Origin: Bipolaris cookei
Lineage: Eukaryota > Ascomycota > Dothideomycetes > Pleosporales > Pleosporaceae
Assembly: GCA_002286855.1 (NCBI GenBank)
Contig: NRSV01000006.1
Coordinates: 682,001-746,000, forward strand
DNA length: 64,000 nt
Direction of reading: 5' to 3'
Shown: positions 58,484 through 64,000 of the stretch, one piece after another
Position numbering within the stretch: the first letter of the stretch is position 1
Layout: each line of letters begins with the position of its first letter
Notes under the pieces: model-generated
The model's input: the letters and a program-made list of their open reading frames with translations, nothing else
The model's database searches: none
Told to the model about the DNA's origin: nothing
Program-made: the position numbers and the translations under genes

Positions 58484-59653
58484 CTAGGCCGTCATGTCGG
58501 TAGTAGACAGAATTGGATTCGATATGGCATGCATATCGTCCTCACCGCCAAATGAAACCTCACTCCCCCTGTGATCGACGATGCTGTTGGTATACCCACA
58601 CATCTCAAGCGTCACGATCGAATTCGACTCCTACCCCGCACTGTCGTGGCTATCATCGAGCGCGCCCTTCCTTACCCTTGCTCTGTTCCGCGCTGCAGAA
58701 TGGAAATACCCAGGAGACACCTGTGCAGCTCTACGCTCATTCCGGCGAAACAGTCGTGGCAATGCTGGAAAACACCCCACAATGATGACGGTTCCCAGCT
58801 CAGCTATACTGCGTAAAATTTGTCAGCTTTTTCTTGCATTAGGAAGGAATGTCGCTTGTACTCACTTTACCATCGCACTCTGTGGGAGATGCCATGTGTA
58901 GTCATAGCGTTGTGCTGTTAACACCCTGAAGTAAAGTCCAAGACAGGCAATAGTCACGGCCAGCGTGGCTACAGCGAACACGGCAAAAACCTCAAGCTTC
59001 TTCTTGATGTCTAGCCTCAGTGTCCAGATGGCCCAAATAGGCACGCACAGGGCCTCAATGTCGGATACAAGATTGACGATGCCAATAGCTATGACAGACG
59101 GCTTCCAGTCCATGCAGCGCCCGGGAAGCAGTGGGTTCCGCATTTTCTCAAGCGGCCAGCAGTTGAAGATGTAGAGGAAGAGGAGGACCGTATATGCGAT
59201 TGCGTTTGCGACCAGCGAGACAATAATGACCCAGTACACCGCACCACGCAGCTGCGTAGTAAAGATCTTCTTGAGCTGCAGAAACACAGCGGCTTTTGCG
59301 AACCCCCCGCTGATGGTATAGCAAATGACTGTGTTGTTGTAATGATAGCTCCCATCCAGCAATATAGCCAAATTCATATCCCACAAATGCCGCATGACAC
59401 CCGTAGTACCCGCATGTATCGTCAGACTAGTCTGAGCAACAAAGACGCACCAAGCGATGTACAGGAACACATCCTCAAGACAGATCCGCCGCATCCAGAC
59501 ATTGATGTAGACGCGTAAAGCAATAAAGATAAAAGTAGTCGTTTGAATGAATGCTGAAGCGATAATCACGGTATTAAGCTGGTTCGCAGGGTTCTCGAGG
59601 TTAGGCGTGATGCCTGGGGGTGCCGCGCCCGCTGGAATGCTGCTGAAGTCCAT
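58484..59653 (-). CDS. Seven-TM fungal rhodopsin-domain protein (PTH11-like)
   Basis: Exons (minus): 59653-58866, 58808-58676, 58630-58484; 355 aa, in frame. The N-terminus (NPANQLNTVIIASAFI) is extracellular, then seven hydrophobic segments with family features: LRVYINVWMRRICLEDVFLYIAW (TM2-3), YTISGGFAKAAVFLQLKKIF, and WAIWTLRLDIKKKLEVFAVFAV (TM6). Exon 2 finishes TM7 (ELGTVIIVGCFPALPRLF). The last exon encodes an acidic/Ser cytosolic tail (GSEVSFGGEDDMHAIS). The last intron is only 45 bases; without it exon 2 ends in a stop 16 codons later at about 58628-58630. Known: the Pfam rhodopsin/PTH11-like group of ascomycetes includes surface-sensing receptors, but most members are uncharacterised and do not bind retinal. 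Confidence 0.82.
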
Positions 59654-62258
59654 AGTACGTGTGGCTTGTGCATTCTACTAACACTTTGCAATAGGCAACA
59701 TAACCAGTGGCGCCCATATATGTATAGATATAGAAACCATGGCATAGGTGGGCTTGTAGTGCTGCTGAGAGATAAATAGTAGCAGGGCCTGCATGATTGA
59801 GTAGCTGTGGCGATGCCAGGGGCAATGGGGTATTTACAGCAAGGGATATCCGATTCGGGCTCGCCGGCTAATTTTTTGCTGCTCTCCGGCTCGCGGTACG
59901 TAAGAGGAGGGCTGATGGGTAGGTATTTGGAAGATGGTGGGTGTCGAATATCCTTTGGTTGTCCGCGGATTTAACTACACCTAGATGTGCTTTGCGGTTT
60001 TGTGCTTTGGATATTACATATATAAATAAATAAACCAGTTTAGCGCTGCTTGGGTCTCATAAGAGTCTATGAACACGATATTACATATATGGGCTGCCAG
60101 ATTGGACTGTTCGTGTGATTCCAAACATTGCTTGAAGTGACGATTGTGATAGTGGTCTGGGAATTGTATCTGTGTAGATGTACACACTTTCAAAACTTTG
60201 TGAATAAATTAGCCACCGGATACGTTGGAAGCTGTATACCAATGTTATACACTAAATGTCACGTCCGGGGAATGTGCCGTGTGCCTTGGGGTCAGCATTC
60301 TTCCGGTGATGTGGTGTGGTTCTGATGGCTAGCGTACCCGTATACTAGTAGGACTGGAGCACCTTCGCCAAGTTAGGGGGTCCGTCAGTATTGTCCCTTG
60401 CGTGGATGATAAGAGTGTGTTCTGGCTGTATGATTGCTTTTTCACCTTCAATAGCTGCCGGGTTGCTATTTGTTGATGAGTAGTTTGCTAAAGGGATGGC
60501 CCTCTGGTAGACTAAGACCGATCTCGCATATCTCTGTCACCATCGGTTCTGTAGTCCGAGGAACCAAATCCATGGGGCCGGATTCTATATCCAACTCTCG
60601 CTGCTCCCAAATTATCTATTTCATTTCTTCTCTTTCTCTCAGAAATCAAATTCGACGTCACCTGATCGTTCACTATTGGTGTCACGACAAAGAAAACGGT
60701 ACCACTGTCGTATGTGGGCATCTTTCGTCACCAAAAACCTGATAGTAACCAAACTATTGCTGACAGTTTCACAAAAACCTTGAAATATTTTAGTGTTACG
60801 CGGTATACAGAGAGGAGATTGTGAAAACTTGTGGGCCGGGGGGTTCGTCGTGGATATGCGCTAATATTACTTGCATGTTCTCCTCCGCGGACCGTGCCAG
60901 AATCCCCCTCGAGTCCCGCTTCCCCGTACAATCTTCTGATAACAAGCCGGTCCAGGTACCTGGGAAAAATAGCTCCATCGTAAGTAGCACCCTTGCAACG
61001 CTTTATTGGCTCGTCATGCGCCCCAGACGCGAGTGTAGTATGATTGTATGCTTCCCGTCTCTCCGTCTCTCTGCGAACCATGACAATTTACGTACCAGAA
61101 ACCCGCAATGCCACCTCTTGGCTTTTCACCATCGACGGATTTTTAGTGTTGGGAGGCTTCGTATCGAGAAGTGGCGGGCTTAGTGGCAGCCAAGCCGTGT
61201 ATTATTCTTTGGGGTGGCCTTTTGTGCGTAGCTCAGGCCTCCAGTTTGCCGACGCAGCCACTGCGGAGTCGCAATATCTGAAGCAAATCCCCAGAATGTC
61301 TTGAAAGTTGACGCCTGATGCTAGCGCAGATTACTCCGCCTTAACGGAGGTGATATAGACGCCTGAATTTGAGTAACGAGGCCCTCTCGCGCATACCCTA
61401 TTGGCCAAAACATCACTTACCAAGGAACATTTACAAATACTCACATTACTTATCTTCTTGAAACAGGAATATATCGAGTGATGAGCCTGTAGCATTCTCT
61501 TTGATATCACCCAGTGAAATAGGGCGTCTATTAGTAAAAAGCCCCCACACGAACGCTGAGCTGGCGATGTACCGTCTGCTTAGCTCTGTCGCTCAAAGAA
61601 TTTTACTTCCAAGAGCGATGTCATCTTTTACGGAACAAAGCAAATCACAAGTTACGGTTTGCTCCGATATAAATGCCAGTGCGAGTCGCGATGAGGATGT
61701 ACGAGCCGACCAATCACAGCCGAGCTCCGATCACAACACAGAGACATTAGGCCGCAGGTACACGGCCTCGTGCAGAGATCTCCATGGGCTAAATTTTGAA
61801 TCGTAGTCAATTCTAATGGAAATCATATGGAAACAGAAATTTTGTGAGTACTGCACTTGGTAGAGGATCCGTTATTTGATAAGGGATTCGAACTTGACCA
61901 CCTGCCAGGCATACATAGGTTCTTCAGTCGAATAATAAACTGGGAAGCCTACCAACAGGGGCCTCTGGTAAGGCCTGATTCTATCTCCGCACGGAGCACG
62001 AATACCCTGGGGGCGAAGGCACCATGCAGATCTATCCTAAAGCCGGAGTAAGCACAGCCTAACAGGACGTGAAGAGTACTTCCTCAGAGGCAGTCATTCA
62101 ATGCTAAGCCCCAAAGTCATTTTTTGTGAGTAGTATAAGACTCGGACCAGTGTCGTACCTGAATTCCTGTTGCCATCTTTTCCAGCACCAAGCCTGAACA
62201 GTTGCCTGTCACCAATCCAATTCCGCCTTGTGTATTATACTTGGCAGTGTGCTACAAT
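59654..62258. other. 2.6 kb gene-free region
   Basis: Shared upstream region of two divergent genes (rhodopsin-domain protein leftwards, serine hydrolase rightwards). The tract at about 60009-60090 holds two copies of GATATTACATATAT separated by about 65 bases. Open frames such as 60728-61081 (minus) and 61501-61806 (plus) show no recognisable features. Nothing else can be called. Confidence 0.5.
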
Positions 62259-63929
62259 ATGTTCTCTCATCTCGTCACTGCCGCTCCGCTCCTCATAGCA
62301 ACAACACTCGCCTTATGCCCTCCACCCGGCCCCATTCTTCCGCCCCCATCACTGGCTCCTGGTACCTCAAATTTCACCATCCCAAACGCCGTGTTCCAGA
62401 ACTTCACTTTCCTTCAAAACACCTCTTTCGCAGTACAAGTCTCGATTGGCAATACCACAATCTTCCAACATGAACACTCAGCACCTAGTCGCCAAGTAAA
62501 CCAATCGTTATTTGAAACACAAATCCGTATCGCCAGCGCCACCAAGCTCATCACTGCTCTCGCGCTGGAGCTCAGCAAGGATGTTCTCAGTCTCAAAGAT
62601 CCCATAACCAAGTTCGTTCCTGGGTTGAGCGAGGAGTTATATGGCGATGTGACACTAAAAGCCCTGGCAGACCACACCTCTGGCCTTGGTAAATTCGTAC
62701 GTCCAACTCCCTCTCCGCGCAGCATTCCACTAAACATTCTCTAGGGATACGTAGGCGACTTAGCATACGGACGCAACGCCGCCCGCCTCGGCCTCCCCAA
62801 CATCACCAATACCCTCCCAGGCTGCGATCCCGTACCCGGTGGCCGCGCCTGCACACGCCAACAAGTCCTCGATATGTTCAACAACCCGACCTACGCACCG
62901 CACTCCCCCAATGCACACGCCATGTACAGCAACATCGCCTACATACTCCTCGGTCACGCCCTTGAAACAGCATACAACACAAGCTACGAGTCCATCATCC
63001 AAACCCTCATCCTCGACCCGGCCGGCATGTCGAAATCGACATTCACGGTACCTACAGATAATGGCGCAGCTATACTCCCTCGCCGCCCCGAAGACGCAAG
63101 TTGGTTCGTCGCCGACTTTGCAAATCTCAATCCCACAGGCGGTCTCTGGTCCACGCCCAATGACATGCTCAAGCTCCTCCACACGCTTCAAAATAACGTC
63201 TTACTAAGTCCCAGTGAGCTTCGCGCCTGGATGCAACCGACAACTTTCCTACGCTCAACTCAGCAATACGTCGGTGTGGCATGGGAAATCTTCCGTATCA
63301 CCGATCTACCGCTAGCCTTTAGTCGCGCAATCGATGTGTACACAAAAGCCGGGGGCGTGCCAGGATACGGATCGTATGTGGCGCTGATACCTGAGTTCGA
63401 CGTTGCGATCACGGTGAATGCCGCGGGAGGCGAGACGTCGTATTCGTCGATTGAGGTGCTTGGCACGCTGGTGTCGGCGGTGGTGCCGTATGCAGATGCA
63501 CTGGCACGGGCACAAGCTGCAAAGAAGTATGCTGGGACGTACAAGTCTGCTACATCGAACGATATGGTTGTCCTGTCTGCTGTATCTGGACCGGGCCTTT
63601 CGATTGATGCGCTCACGGTTAATAATGTGCCTGTTCTTCGGGCGCTGGCTGCAGGGAAGGGGATTCGAGTTGAGAATTTTAGTCCGAGGTTGTATCCTAC
63701 TGATCCTGATTCTTTGGGTACGGAAGCGGAGAATTGGAGGATGTTGCTGGATCAGAAGGTGCCGGCGAAGAAGCTGTGGGGTGGACTTGAGTGTATGAGT
63801 TGGAACCTGGGGGATCCGGCAAGGTATGTTGGGGAGCCGCTTGACACTTTTGTATTCCATATGGAAGGTGGGAAGGTTGTTAGTGTTGAGTTGCTCGGGT
63901 GGAGGGTAAAGCTTGACAAGGTTGATTAA
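62259..63929 (+). CDS. Secreted beta-lactamase-like serine hydrolase
   Basis: Exons 62259-62696 and 62745-63929 (48-nt intron with a CTAAAC branch point); 540 aa, in frame. The first ATG at 62259 begins a signal peptide (FSHLVTAAPLLIATTLAL), and several N-x-S/T sites follow, so export is likely. The serine beta-lactamase/penicillin-binding fold is marked by S93-x-x-K96 (RIASATKLITALAL), Y207-S-N (AMYSNIAYILLG), and a late GGVPGYGS motif in place of the KTG triad. The C-terminal part (about 380-540) is a beta-rich domain of fungal family members. In fungi such proteins are esterases, transesterases (LovD-like) or peptidases rather than antibiotic-resistance enzymes; the substrate is not readable. 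The gene has no secondary-metabolite neighbours inside the window. Confidence 0.85.
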
Positions 63930-64000
63930 GCTGTTATTGACTGAAGAGGATATAGAGATAGAAATGCAAGAGCTGCCTAGTAATCTGGAAAGTCTGTTTC

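Noticed and set aside
61857..61930. tRNA-like GGGATTCGAAC box (minus strand)
   Set aside because: The T-loop sequence resembles a tRNA but the T stem does not pair and no D-arm, anticodon arm or acceptor stem can be folded around it.

Overview
The window is nuclear DNA of a filamentous ascomycete (Pezizomycotina). Evidence: genes are split by short introns (about 45-110 nt, one of 239 nt) with GTRNGY-type donors, CTRAY-like branch points and YAG acceptors. The gene set is typical of moulds: a group III HAMP-repeat histidine kinase, a white-collar-2 blue-light factor, a surface-growth type GT2, a Clr5-domain protein and fungal rhodopsin-domain proteins. A dothideomycete is my guess from overall resemblance only. 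I see no rRNA, tRNA, CRISPR array, transposon or viral remnant.

Layout, left to right. 1-2287 holds nothing I can call. 2288-5531 (-) is a Uls1/Ris1-type SNF2-RING translocase. 7048-11314 (-) is the NIK1/Os-1 osmosensing histidine kinase, with a 2.4 kb gene-free upstream region. 13690-15370 (-) is an acidic protein with gamma-ear-type motifs (Laa2-like), divergent from nucleoporin NSP1 (15853-18023 +). 18215-19941 (-) is a Dal5-type permease, divergent from an amidase (20555-22510 +). Their shared promoter carries seven GATA motifs. 23019-26303 (+) is a 12-TM MFS-like protein with a long disordered N-terminus. 26828-27752 (+) is ATP synthase subunit g, and 28199-30442 (+) is the ROK1 DEAD-box helicase.

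30443-45482 is almost gene-free, about 15 kb. Its only supported gene is a processive type-2 glycosyltransferase (38126-39816 +), and it carries several simple repeats.

45483-50980 holds two enzymes resembling L-rhamnose catabolism: an L-rhamnono-lactonase-like amidohydrolase (LRA2-like, +) and an L-rhamnose 1-dehydrogenase (LRA1-like, +). Between them is a Clr5-domain protein (-) that shares a 354 bp divergent promoter with the dehydrogenase. 51446-55468 (-) is RAD50, head to head with WC-2 (55946-57482 +). 58484-59653 (-) is a seven-TM rhodopsin-domain protein. 62259-63929 (+) is a secreted beta-lactamase-like serine hydrolase.

Most genes are housekeeping or signalling genes. Three groupings look functional: permease plus amidase (nitrogen scavenging), LRA2/Clr5/LRA1 (L-rhamnose), and possibly RAD50/WC-2 (repair and light). 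All gene models were spliced by hand from the DNA; each keeps frame through every junction. Family names come from recognised motifs, not from a database search.
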